Shown here in pieces: positions 40,260 through 48,714 of a stretch of DNA of 64,000 nucleotides. The notes below the pieces were generated by a model, which did not search any database, had not been told where the DNA came from, and was given only the letters and a program-made list of their open reading frames with translations. The stretch spans positions 124,001 to 188,000 of the forward strand of contig CAYYID010000001.1 in the NCBI GenBank assembly GCA_964471915.1, given 5' to 3'. Each line of letters begins with the position of its first letter. The first letter of the stretch is position 1. The DNA is from JAIEPW01 sp964471915 (GTDB lineage Bacteria > Acidobacteriota > Terriglobia > Bryobacterales > Bryobacteraceae). A program made the translations under genes and the position numbers.

Positions 40260-41078
40260 TCAAACCGCCGCGAACGGCAGCGCGTTCGGCATCCCGCGCC
40301 GCTGGCGTCCGGCTTCGTACAGGATAATGCCCGCCGCCACCGCGACGTTCAGCGACTCCACCGCGGCCGTCGGGATCCGCACCGCGCGCGTCCGCTCCCG
40401 CACCGGGGCGCTGATGCCGTGACCCTCGCTGCCCATCACGATGGCGCAGGGATCCGAGAAGTCCGCCTCGTTCACCGGTATGGCGCCGTCCGGCACCGCC
40501 GCGTACAGCCGGATCTTCTGGGTCTCGATCAGGCCGAGCGTGGACCCGAGTTCCGGGCGCACCACCACCGGCAGCCGGAACACCGATCCGGCCGAGGACC
40601 GCACACACTTCGGGTTGTACGGGTTCACCGAACCCTTCAGGAACACCACCCCGGTCGCCTGAAAGGCCTCTGCCACGCGCAAGATAGCCCCGGCATTACC
40701 CGGATGCTGCACCCCGTCGAGCAGGATCAGCAGCGGCTGTCCCAGCAGCAGTTCCTCCAGATGCCAGGTGCGCGGACGCACCAGCGCCATGACGCCCTGG
40801 TCCTGCTCCAGGTCCGAGAGCTTGGCGAACAGGCTGTCCGGCACCACGATCGTCTCGAGGGACCGGCCCTCCGGCGGACTTACGCTGATGCGCGCCCGGG
40901 CCGATTCGGCCACCACCACCACCGGGACTTCGCACCGGCTGCGGAACGCCTCCTCCAACAGGTGCGTGCCTTCGGCCACCGCCAGCCCGTCGGCGGTGAG
41001 ACCACCGGCCGCCGTCGCACGTCGAATCTCTTTGAGCAGTGGGTTCTGCAAGCTGGACAGAAATCTGGGTTCGGCCAT
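40260..41078 (-). CDS. SpoU/TrmH-family RNA 2'-O-ribose methyltransferase
   Basis: 272 residues from ATG 41078 (GTG 41090 adds 4). An N-terminal substrate-binding domain (L-L-K-E-I-R-R-A, A-E-G-T-H-L-L-E-E-A) is followed by the SPOUT fold: L-D-G-V-Q-H-P-G-N-A-G-A-I (motif 1), I-V-M-G-S-E-G-H-G-I (motif 2) and I-P-T-A-A-V-E-S-L-N-V-A-V-A (motif 3, knot). It methylates 2'-OH of a ribose in rRNA or tRNA, RlmB-like by pattern. Target site not determinable. Confidence 0.9.
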   Translation of the reverse strand: MAEPRFLSSLQNPLLKEIRRATAAGGLTADGLAVAEGTHLLEEAFRSRCEVPVVVVAESARARISVSPPEGRSLETIVVPDSLFAKLSDLEQDQGVMALVRPRTWHLEELLLGQPLLILLDGVQHPGNAGAILRVAEAFQATGVVFLKGSVNPYNPKCVRSSAGSVFRLPVVVRPELGSTLGLIETQKIRLYAAVPDGAIPVNEADFSDPCAIVMGSEGHGISAPVRERTRAVRIPTAAVESLNVAVAAGIILYEAGRQRRGMPNALPFAAV

Positions 41079-41134
41079 GCGCTGTTCCACGAAGGGTTCT
41101 CGCTTTACATAGAATAAGCGCTCAGCGTTCCCGG

Positions 41135-41725
41135 ATGAAGCGAATCGCGATCCTGATCCTGGTTTTCGTGGCCGTCGCCCTCGCGGCGGCGGGCGTCTCC
41201 GGCGTGCTGAGGACCGCGCGCCAGATCGAGCGGCAGTCGAACGTCGACGAGGCGCGCTCCGCGGACGTCATCGTGGTACTCGGCGCTGCCGAGTACGCGG
41301 GACGCCCGTCGCCGGTGCTCCAAGCCCGCCTGAACCACGCCCTCTGGCTGTATCTGCAGAATCTGGCTCCACGCATCCTCACCACCGGCGGCGCGGGCGG
41401 CGATCCCATCCATACGGAAGGCGACGTAGGCCGGGCGTACCTGTCGCGGCGCGGCGTGCCGGCCGAGGCCATCATCGTCGAGCGCGAAGGCGAGTCGACC
41501 ATGGAGTCCACCGCCGCCGTGGCCGAGATCATGCGGCGCATGGATTTGAAGTCCTGTATCGTGGTCAGTGACGGGTATCACATCTACCGGGTGAAGCGGA
41601 TCCTGGAGGACAAGGGCCTGGCGGTGTACGGGTCGCCGCGGCCCACCGAAGGGGAGCCGGACCGGTGGCTGTACGTGCGGCAGGCAGTCGCGTACAGCTT
41701 GTGGTCGATCGGAGTGAAAATCTAA
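41135..41725 (+). CDS. YdcF-like (DUF218) membrane-anchored protein
   Basis: 196 residues from ATG 41135: one N-terminal membrane helix (about 3-22), then the DUF218 fold with V-V-L-G-A-A near 48, E-S-T-M-E-S-T near 123 and S-D-G-Y-H-I-Y-R near 147. The family includes SanA/ElyC-like factors linked to envelope barrier or undecaprenyl-phosphate metabolism. Divergent from the SpoU gene. Confidence 0.85.
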   Translation: MKRIAILILVFVAVALAAAGVSGVLRTARQIERQSNVDEARSADVIVVLGAAEYAGRPSPVLQARLNHALWLYLQNLAPRILTTGGAGGDPIHTEGDVGRAYLSRRGVPAEAIIVEREGESTMESTAAVAEIMRRMDLKSCIVVSDGYHIYRVKRILEDKGLAVYGSPRPTEGEPDRWLYVRQAVAYSLWSIGVKI

Positions 41726-41813
41726 CGCGGACGCGCTCAGCGCGAGGAGGGTCGCCCGGAGTTAACGCAGGCTTTACAGGACCCCTTCGCCCGCGGGCCG
41801 TCTGCATCACCCT

Positions 41814-43268
41814 ATGCGCTTCGCCTGGCTGCTTGTCCTGCTGCCCGCCGCCTTCGCCCAGCCCCCGGACCTCCAGCCCGCTCCCGGATCCACGCCGCCC
41901 GACTTCTTTACGCGGCAGCGGCTTACCATCCGCTCGTCGATCCTCGGCGAGACCCGCAAGGTCACGGTAGCGCTACCGGCATCGTTTTCCCGCACGGGCC
42001 CCGCGCGCCGGTACCCCACGGCGGTCGTGTTCGACGGCGAATACCTGCTCCACCGGGTTCTTCCGGCCGCGGCGGACCTGATCCGCTACGGACAGATCCC
42101 TGAGCTGGTGTTCGTCGCCATCGAGAATATCGACGGATTCCGCGGGCGGGTTCGGGACCTCACGCCGCCGGGGCTTTCGGTGAGCGGCAGTAGCCGCCAG
42201 GAGGGCGGCGACCGGTTCCTCGATTTCATCGAGAAAGAACTCCTGCCCGCCCTGGACCGCCAGTTCCGGACCGCGGCGCCGCGCGTGATGCTCGGCCAGT
42301 CCTCGGGCGGCATCCTGGCCACCTGGGCCGCCGCCACGCGGCCCGCCTTCCGCCTGGTGGTCTCGCTCGACGCGCCCATGCACCTCGACGAGGACTGGCT
42401 GGCGCGCAAGCTCATCGCCCGCGCGGGCGCCAAACCGCCGCCGCTCTTCTACGCGGCCTACGCCGCACGCTTCGAGTGGCCCGGACCGCGCTGGGCGGAG
42501 CTGACCGCCGCGGCGCCCCCCTCCTGGAAGCTCCACTACCAGAAGCTGGACCGGGAGACGCACAACTCGATGGCGATGCTCGGCGCGTATCTCGGCCTCC
42601 GGCAAGTGTTCGCGGACTACTCGCGCCTCTCCGCCCCGGTGTACCCGACGACCAGCATTCTGCCCTACTACGAGAAAGCCGGGGAACTGCTGGGCGCTCC
42701 CGTCGAGCCGCCTGAGGCGCTGCTCGGCGAGGTGGTGGAGGACCTTCTGATGGAAGGCCGGGGCCGCTCCGCGCGGGCCGCCTTCGAGCGCTGGGCCACC
42801 GGATACGGACGGCCGGCCAACGCTGAAGCACTCGAGAAGCAGATCGCGGAGGTCGAGCGGCGTCCGCCGCCCACCGAAACCGTCGAGAGCCTGCTGGCCG
42901 CGTCGTTCCCTACCCCGGAAGAAGCCCGTGAACTGATCGGGGAATGGATCATCGAGGAAGCGGTCTCCCCGGACTTCCGTCCCAAGTCGGAGCTGCGGAT
43001 CCGCGTCGAAGACGGCAAGGTCACCGGCGAGTCGATCAGCCGCCCCGCGCCCGGAGTGGAACTGGTGCGGAAGCTCCAGTATCTGAAAGTCGGCCGGGAC
43101 GAATTCACCTACGGGTACATGAACGGGATGCGCCCGCGCGGCATGATTCTCTACACCGTGGCGCGTCAGGGCGAAACCTGGGAAGGCCAGATGCGGTTCG
43201 GCGGGATCCGGTTCGAGCGCCCCGACGGGATGCCCTTCCCACGCGTGCAGGCGCGGAAGGTCCGTTAG
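41814..43268 (+). CDS. Exported esterase (Fes/putative esterase type)
   Basis: 484 residues: signal peptide (1-16), esterase domain with V-F-D-G-E-Y-L (about 68-74) and nucleophile elbow G-Q-S-S-G-G (Ser near 164), similar to enterochelin-esterase/Mycobacterium antigen-85-like alpha/beta hydrolases. A C-terminal ~100-residue domain (about 380-484, G-E-W-I-I-E, F-E-R-P-D-G-M) is separate and of unknown role. Catalytic acid is not obvious; His is probably in D-R-E-T-H-N near 246. Likely acts on esters outside the cytoplasmic membrane. Confidence 0.75.
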   Translation: MRFAWLLVLLPAAFAQPPDLQPAPGSTPPDFFTRQRLTIRSSILGETRKVTVALPASFSRTGPARRYPTAVVFDGEYLLHRVLPAAADLIRYGQIPELVFVAIENIDGFRGRVRDLTPPGLSVSGSSRQEGGDRFLDFIEKELLPALDRQFRTAAPRVMLGQSSGGILATWAAATRPAFRLVVSLDAPMHLDEDWLARKLIARAGAKPPPLFYAAYAARFEWPGPRWAELTAAAPPSWKLHYQKLDRETHNSMAMLGAYLGLRQVFADYSRLSAPVYPTTSILPYYEKAGELLGAPVEPPEALLGEVVEDLLMEGRGRSARAAFERWATGYGRPANAEALEKQIAEVERRPPPTETVESLLAASFPTPEEARELIGEWIIEEAVSPDFRPKSELRIRVEDGKVTGESISRPAPGVELVRKLQYLKVGRDEFTYGYMNGMRPRGMILYTVARQGETWEGQMRFGGIRFERPDGMPFPRVQARKVR

Positions 43269-43274
43269 CACCGC

Positions 43275-44063
43275 CTACCGGGGCAGGTACGCGTTGGTGT
43301 CGACGACGCGCCACCCCGGGATTGCCCCCGCGCAATGCCGGAGCAAATAGCTGTGACCTGAGCCATACACCACCAGGATCCGGTCGCCCGGCGTGGCGAT
43401 CTGGACCAGCCGGGCACAGATGGCGAGGTTGCGCGCATACCAGTCGCCGGCGAGTTTCGCTCCCGGCTGCTCGGCTCCCGCGCCGTAGCGCAGCAGGCCC
43501 ATGTAGAAGTCGTGCTCGGCGGCGATGCGGCGCGGCTCGTTGAGCAGGCGCAGCAACTGCCCGACGGTCGCCGTCTGCTGCCGGGCCTCAAACGCCCGGG
43601 TCCCGGCGCCCAACGCCTCCAGCGCCGCGGCCAGTTGTTCTTTCCGCCCGTTCGCCTCCGCGTACTTCTCGACGGCTTCGAACGGGAAGCTCCCGCCGGC
43701 GTCGATCCCGTAGACCGCCGCGTGGCCGAGCTGCCGGGCCACGCGGAAGCCGATCTGGTGGATCTCGTTGCGGTTTCCCTCGTGCTTGCCGTCCAGGTAC
43801 TCACGGTAGCTGGCGAGCGCCCGGCCCGGGACCGCATCCGCCCGGGATTCCACCGCGACCCGCGTGGGCCGGAAACGCGCCAGCGCGTCCGCCACCGCCC
43901 GCAACTCGCTTTGCCGCCGCGGCGCGAGCACATCGTCCACTTTGACGTTATGGATGTCGCGGCCGGGGTTGGCGAAATGGTAGGCGCCGAGCACCAGCAC
44001 CTCGACGGGGTCCGCCGCCACCGCGGCGCCGGCCGCCAGCAGCAGGAATGGGAGAGGTCTCAT
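43275..44063 (-). CDS. Exported DUF5694-like protein (TraB/PrgY-type fold)
   Basis: 262 residues from ATG 44063 with a signal peptide (1-16). V-L-G-A-Y-H-F-A-N-P-G near 25-35, V-A-V-E-S-R near 68-73 and a C-terminal G-S-G-H-S-Y-L-L-R near 234-242 match the DUF5694 family, whose G-x-Y-H-F and G-x-G-H motifs recall EreA/TraB metallohydrolases. Activity unproven. Convergent with the esterase gene (6 bp between stops). Confidence 0.75.
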   Translation of the reverse strand: MRPLPFLLLAAGAAVAADPVEVLVLGAYHFANPGRDIHNVKVDDVLAPRRQSELRAVADALARFRPTRVAVESRADAVPGRALASYREYLDGKHEGNRNEIHQIGFRVARQLGHAAVYGIDAGGSFPFEAVEKYAEANGRKEQLAAALEALGAGTRAFEARQQTATVGQLLRLLNEPRRIAAEHDFYMGLLRYGAGAEQPGAKLAGDWYARNLAICARLVQIATPGDRILVVYGSGHSYLLRHCAGAIPGWRVVDTNAYLPR

Positions 44064-44128
44064 TGGAAGGAGACTACGCGGCCGCGCGCCGGAAGTTCCC
44101 GCCGAGTTCCGATTCCTCGCTGGCGATG

Positions 44129-44905
44129 CTAGCCGAGCAGGTCCGGCTGCTCCTGCAGGATCTTCTGGCACAGCGGCTGGAACTGGAACCAGCCGGCCTC
44201 CCAGGTCCCCACCTGCCCGCGCGTCAGGCGCGCCGTTTCCGGATCGATCAGCACCGGTTGGCCCGCCGCCAGCGCCATCAGTTGCGACTGGCAGGTCCGC
44301 TCCATGGTGATGAACCACCAGGCGGCTTCGTCAACCGTCTTGCCCACCGTCAACAGCCCGTGGTTGCGCAGGATCACGGCCTTATGGTTGCCCAGCGCCT
44401 TGCCGATCCGCGCGCCTTCTTCGGTCTGGTTCACCACGCCGGTGAAATCGTCGAACAGGCCGTGGTCCTCGAAGAACGCGCAGGAATCCTGCGTCAGCGG
44501 ATCCAGCAGCTTGCCCATCGCCGACCACGTCTTGCCGTACAGCGAGTGCGCGTGCGCCGCCGCCACGCAATCCGGGCGCGCCTTGTGCACCTCGGAGTGA
44601 ATCGCGAACGCCGCCCGGTTCACCGGCCGGTCCCCTTCCACGACTTCGCCCGCGTGGTTCACCAGAATCAGATCGGACGCCTTGATCATGCCGAAGTGCA
44701 TGCCGAACGGGTTCACCCAGAAATGATCCGGCCGCTCGGGATCGCGCGCCGTAATATGCCCGGCCACGCCTTCGTTGAAGCCGAATTTCGAGAACAGGCG
44801 GAACGCCGCCGCCAGGCGCTCCTTGCGGTGCTGCCGCTCCTCGGCGGGCGTCGCGAATTGCTGCGGGCGCGGCAGTTTCAGCATGTCGACGGTGGTGGTG
44901 GCCAT
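44129..44905 (-). CDS. Class II aldolase/adducin-family protein
   Basis: 258 residues from ATG 44905, supported by a strong AGGAGAG site. Class II aldolase core: G-H-I-T-A-R near 49-54, zinc His in A-H-A-H-S (about 118-122) and R-N-H-G-L (about 178-182). Related proteins are fuculose/ribulose-phosphate aldolases or decarboxylases that need Zn2+; the Glu used as catalytic base in true aldolases is not obvious, so a decarboxylase or dehydratase role is possible. Divergent from the quinone-reductase gene over a 63-bp region with a palindrome. Confidence 0.85.
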   Translation of the reverse strand: MATTTVDMLKLPRPQQFATPAEERQHRKERLAAAFRLFSKFGFNEGVAGHITARDPERPDHFWVNPFGMHFGMIKASDLILVNHAGEVVEGDRPVNRAAFAIHSEVHKARPDCVAAAHAHSLYGKTWSAMGKLLDPLTQDSCAFFEDHGLFDDFTGVVNQTEEGARIGKALGNHKAVILRNHGLLTVGKTVDEAAWWFITMERTCQSQLMALAAGQPVLIDPETARLTRGQVGTWEAGWFQFQPLCQKILQEQPDLLG

Positions 44906-44954
44906 GATCTCTCCTCTGTATAGCGGATCTCCATAGGAGACGCTCGCCGAGTTC

Positions 44955-44968
44955 ACTAGAATTCTAGT
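44955..44968. promoter_or_regulatory. Perfect 14-bp palindrome abutting the quinone-reductase start
   Basis: ACTAGAATTCTAGT, a perfect palindrome immediately before the ATG at 44969 and inside the 63-bp gap to the divergent aldolase gene. An operator here could repress the downstream gene by blocking both promoter clearance and ribosome access. No regulator gene is adjacent. Confidence 0.5.
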
Positions 44969-45949
44969 ATGAAAACGTGGCAGGTGAACGCCTGGGGCGA
45001 GCCCGAATCCATGACGCTCGCCGACACCCCCTTGCCGGAACCGGGACCCCGGCAGGTGCGGATCCGGAACCGCGCGGCCGGACTGAATTTCTTCGACATC
45101 CTGCAGATCCAGGGCTCCTACCAGTACAAGCCGCCGTTTCCGTTCACGCCGGGCGCCGAAATCGCCGGCGTGGTGGACAAAGTGGGCGCGGAAGTCACCG
45201 GTCTCGCTCCCGGCGATGAGGTCCTCTCCATGACCCGCGGCGGCGCGTTCGCCGAGTACACGCTCGGCGAGGCTCACGCGACCTTCCCGATCCCCAAGGG
45301 CATGAGCTTCGAGGCCGCCGCGGCCATGCCGATCGTCTACCAGACGTCCTATTTCGCGCTCACCCACCGCGTGAAGCTGCAGAAGGACCAGTGGCTGCTG
45401 GTCCACGCGGGCGCGAGCGGCGTCGGCATGTCCGCCATCCAGATCGGCAAGGCGCTGGGCGCGAAAGTGATCGCCACCGCGGGCAGCGGCGCGAAGATCG
45501 AGTTCGCCAAGCAGCAGGGCGCGGACTTCGGCCTGGTCTACAACGATCCCTCCTGGGTGGAGCAGGTGAAGCTAATCACCAACGGCCACGGCGCGGACGT
45601 GATCTACGATCCCGTCGGCGGCGACGTTTTCGACCTGTCCACCAAGTGCATCGCCGGCGAGGGCAGCCTGCTGGTGATCGGCTTCGCCAGCGGACGCATC
45701 CCCTCGATTGCCGCGAACCGCATCCTGCTCAAGAACATGTCCGTGGTCGGCGTCGTCTGGGGCGGCTACATCCAGCAGCACCCCGAGTATTACGCGATCG
45801 CGCATGCCGGACTCACGAAACTGCATGAAACCGGCCAGATCCGCCCCGCCGTCGGCAAGGCGTATCCGCTGGAACAGTGTCCGCAGGCGCTGCGCGCCCT
45901 GGCGAACCGCGAGATCCTCGGCAAAGCCGTCCTGGTGATGAACGCATGA
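44969..45949 (+). CDS. Zinc-free MDR-family NADPH:quinone oxidoreductase
   Basis: 326 residues. N-terminal GroES-like domain (G-L-N-F-F-D, G-A-E-I-A-G-V-V) and Rossmann NADPH site A-G-A-S-G-V-G-M-S-A near 146-155. The zinc-binding cysteines and His of alcohol dehydrogenases are missing, placing it with quinone oxidoreductases (QOR/zeta-crystallin type), which reduce quinones or activated alkenes. Its stop codon overlaps the start of the PaaI-like gene (ATGA), so they form one unit. Confidence 0.9.
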   Translation: MKTWQVNAWGEPESMTLADTPLPEPGPRQVRIRNRAAGLNFFDILQIQGSYQYKPPFPFTPGAEIAGVVDKVGAEVTGLAPGDEVLSMTRGGAFAEYTLGEAHATFPIPKGMSFEAAAAMPIVYQTSYFALTHRVKLQKDQWLLVHAGASGVGMSAIQIGKALGAKVIATAGSGAKIEFAKQQGADFGLVYNDPSWVEQVKLITNGHGADVIYDPVGGDVFDLSTKCIAGEGSLLVIGFASGRIPSIAANRILLKNMSVVGVVWGGYIQQHPEYYAIAHAGLTKLHETGQIRPAVGKAYPLEQCPQALRALANREILGKAVLVMNA

Positions 45950-46317
45950 GCGTCGCCTTCGAGAACTCCCTGGGCCTCCAGATCGTGGAGCGCCACGACG
46001 ACGGCGTCACCGTCCACGTGCCCATCCGCCCGGACCTGCTGAACGGCCAGGGCGTGATGCACGGCGGCGTGATCGCGTCCATCGCCGACGAGGCCGCCTG
46101 GAACGCCATCGAGAACCACTTCGGCGAGCGCACCAAGCTCAGCACCACCACAGAGCTGAAGGTGAACTACCTGCGTCCCCTGGTGGGCGAGAAGGTGGTC
46201 GCCCGCGCCTTCCTGCTGAAGGCGGGCAAGACGCTGTGCGTGTCCCGCGTGGACATGGCGGATGACCAGGGCCGCCTGGGCGCGGTGGCGATTGTCACCT
46301 ATATCCTGCTGAATTAG
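45946..46317 (+). CDS. PaaI-family hotdog thioesterase
   Basis: 123 residues. Hotdog-fold core with N-G-Q-G-V-M-H-G-G-V (about 33-42), the PaaI/YbgC-type thioesterase signature, and a beta-rich C-terminal half. Active on acyl-CoA, commonly aryl-acetyl-CoA or other short substrates. ATG at 45946 overlaps the reductase stop. Coupled expression suggests a role in handling acyl-CoA linked to the reductase product. Confidence 0.85.
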   Translation: MSVAFENSLGLQIVERHDDGVTVHVPIRPDLLNGQGVMHGGVIASIADEAAWNAIENHFGERTKLSTTTELKVNYLRPLVGEKVVARAFLLKAGKTLCVSRVDMADDQGRLGAVAIVTYILLN

Positions 46318-46362
46318 CGCCGCCGCCCGGCCCGCGTCCCCGGTTTGCGATGATTGAGGGTC

Positions 46363-47604
46363 ATGGCGCTCGGCGTCCAACTGCGCGGCACCGTGGGACC
46401 CCTGGCTCCGTCGGCCGCCGCATCCCTCCGCCGGATCGAGGAGTTTCTGCGCAACCACGCCGGCGACGTGCTGGCCGGAAGCTGGCTGGACGACCCCGAA
46501 GGCTCGCCCGCGCTGTGGATGCAGTTTCACCCCGCCGCCGAACCGGCGCGCTTCGCGTTTGACGGCGACGGCGCGGTCACGGCGCAGGCGCGCACCTCGT
46601 CGGTGGGGCCGGGGTTTCACATCTTCGTTTGCGACCTGCTGCGCGAGTTGGGCGAGGCCCTGGCGATCGAGTGGACCGGGATCGAGGACGACACCACCTA
46701 CTTCACGACGCGCGACGACGGCATGGTGTACGTCGAAATGCAGGCCTGGCTGCGCGCGGTGGTGGAACGGTGCCTGGCCATGCAGCGGGACCGCTGCCAC
46801 AACCTGATGATCGCCATGCCGTCGGGACACGTGTTTCATTCCGGCGAGGCGCTGGTGACGCCGCTGGGGCCGCGCAGTCAGCAGTGGATGCAGGAGGTAA
46901 TCACCGGCGCGCGCTCGGGCAGCGACTTCTTCGCGTGGTGGAACGACCGGCAGGACGCGACGTATTATCTGCGCCGCGCCCTCAGCCTGATGTGGCGCGA
47001 CGTGCGGTGGCGCGTGCCGCTTCTCGACTCCGAGCGCAAGCTGCTGCGCGAGGTGGCCGCGCTGCTCGAGAGCGGGTACGCGCTGGATCCGGAGCATGCG
47101 TGGCCGGCGCGGGAGTGGCGGGAGATCGCGGGCTATTTGGGGACGGACGCGCCGGAGCTGCCCGCGGCGGCCGAGGCTCCGCCGATCGGGTACCGGCGCG
47201 GCACCGTCGAGGTGTCGCTGGCGGGAGGCTGGCACGTCGAGATCCCGGGCAGCTTCGCCGAAGCGTGGCGCAGCGATGAGCTGTGGCACGCCTTCGACAG
47301 CGGCCGCGACGTGTGGTTCAGCGCGTTCCGCGCGCGGCCCGCGGCCGACGGCTCGGAGCAGTCCGCCGAACAGGTGTTGCGCCAGCAGCCGGTGGTGCCC
47401 GGCGAGCAGTTCGAATTCGAGGAGCCGGGCTACGGGCGGCGCGCCAGCTTCGCGCTGGTGGAGGAGAACGGCCGCTCCTATTGGCGGCTGCTCGGCCGCA
47501 CCACCACCGCCGGGCGCTTCTCGCTGGTGACCATCGCGGTGGCGAGCCGGGACGACCTCGATTGGGCGCTCGGCGTCTGGCGCAGCGTCCGCCGTGCGGA
47601 ATAA
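46363..47604 (+). CDS. Conserved protein of unknown function
   Basis: 413 residues from ATG 46363 (TTG 46354 would add 3). It is Trp/Arg/Glu-rich with no signal peptide or membrane helix and no motif I recognise. Segments such as H-N-L-M-I-A-M-P-S-G-H-V-F and W-R-E-I-A-G-Y-L-G suggest a mixed alpha/beta cytoplasmic protein. Upstream gene ends 45 bp before; the HpcH gene follows in the same direction. No function assigned. Confidence 0.7.
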   Translation: MALGVQLRGTVGPLAPSAAASLRRIEEFLRNHAGDVLAGSWLDDPEGSPALWMQFHPAAEPARFAFDGDGAVTAQARTSSVGPGFHIFVCDLLRELGEALAIEWTGIEDDTTYFTTRDDGMVYVEMQAWLRAVVERCLAMQRDRCHNLMIAMPSGHVFHSGEALVTPLGPRSQQWMQEVITGARSGSDFFAWWNDRQDATYYLRRALSLMWRDVRWRVPLLDSERKLLREVAALLESGYALDPEHAWPAREWREIAGYLGTDAPELPAAAEAPPIGYRRGTVEVSLAGGWHVEIPGSFAEAWRSDELWHAFDSGRDVWFSAFRARPAADGSEQSAEQVLRQQPVVPGEQFEFEEPGYGRRASFALVEENGRSYWRLLGRTTTAGRFSLVTIAVASRDDLDWALGVWRSVRRAE

Positions 47605-47630
47605 CTCCGCCGTGTTACGCTGACTTTTCC

Positions 47631-48398
47631 ATGCGCACCAATCCCGTAAGAGCCGCCCTGAAGAATGGCCAGTTGCAGTTGGGCTGCGCCTTCGGCATGA
47701 TTCCTTCGCCCGAGATCGCGCGGATCCTGGCCGCCGCGGGCTTCCAATGGACCTTCATCGACGGGGAGCACGGGACGTTCGGCACCGACACGCTGCACAT
47801 CCTGGCCACGGCCTGCCAACGCGCCGGCATCGTCCCGGTGATCCGCGTGGCGGATCTGCAGTATGCGCTGGTGGCGCGCGCGCTCGACGTGGGCGGCATG
47901 GGGATCATGTTCCCGCGCGTCGAGGCACCGGAACTGCTGGAGCGCGCCATTTCCTGGACCAAGTTTCCGCCCGAGGGCGTCCGCGGCTTCGGCCTCGGCG
48001 GCGCGCACATCGAGTACGAGAAGGCCACGATCCCGCAGATGATCGAGCACCTGAACGCCCACACGCTGGTGACGCTGCAGATCGAGACGGTCCGCGCGTT
48101 CGAGGCGCGGGAGGAACTGCTGAGCGTCCCCGGGATCGACGCGGTGATGGTGGGGCCGGCGGATCTTTCGATTTCGCTCGGCGTGCCGGGCGAGTTCCAG
48201 CATCCCAAGATGGTCGCGACGGTGGAAGCGATCCGCGACACCTGCCTGCGCAGGGGCATCGCGCCGGGGATCCACAACCGCACGGTACCGCTCGCGCAGT
48301 TCTGGAAGGAGCGCGGGATGCGTTTCCTGAGCTGCGGCGCTGAGTTCAGCATGCTGATGGACGGCGCCACGGGGATCGTCAAAGCGGTGGCGGGTTAA
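47631..48398 (+). CDS. HpcH/HpaI-family aldolase/citrate-lyase-like
   Basis: 255 residues. TIM-barrel signature I-D-G-E-H-G-T-F (about 43-50), metal ligands Glu in L-Q-I-E-T-V (about 148) and Asp in G-P-A-D-L-S near 175. Family members cleave 4-hydroxy-2-oxo acids to pyruvate (or oxaloacetate) and an aldehyde using Mg2+ or Mn2+. Substrate unknown. Single gene, 26 bp after the unknown protein. Confidence 0.9.
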   Translation: MRTNPVRAALKNGQLQLGCAFGMIPSPEIARILAAAGFQWTFIDGEHGTFGTDTLHILATACQRAGIVPVIRVADLQYALVARALDVGGMGIMFPRVEAPELLERAISWTKFPPEGVRGFGLGGAHIEYEKATIPQMIEHLNAHTLVTLQIETVRAFEAREELLSVPGIDAVMVGPADLSISLGVPGEFQHPKMVATVEAIRDTCLRRGIAPGIHNRTVPLAQFWKERGMRFLSCGAEFSMLMDGATGIVKAVAG

Positions 48399-48714
48399 GC
48401 CAGTGGGCTGACCGGGGTCCGCGAAGCTGTGAAGATACCCTTGGGCGCGGGTTGTCGCCGCGGGCATTGCCCACCCGCGTCGCTCCGAGTCGCCATCGCC
48501 GAGTTCCCCGGACCTCCTTACTCGATTCCGTGCGCGGATGATTTCGTTGCAGCGGAAGGGTTTAGCTGGGCGACCCCGGGATTTGGGAGCAGGCGGGTGA
48601 TGGCGCGGAACTAGACTCTGGGTTCGGCGGGGGCGCGGGCTCCGTTGCCAGGCGCCACCGGCGCCCGCAACTTCGGGCCGCGGCGCGGTGTTCTATATTC
48701 ATACAAGGGATTTC
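48399..48714. other. Intergenic stretch before the copper-monooxygenase operon
   Basis: 316 bp without a credible gene. It should hold the promoter for 48715-51314; an AAGGGA ribosome site lies just before the ATG. Several GC-rich stems are possible, none convincing as a terminator. Confidence 0.5.
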
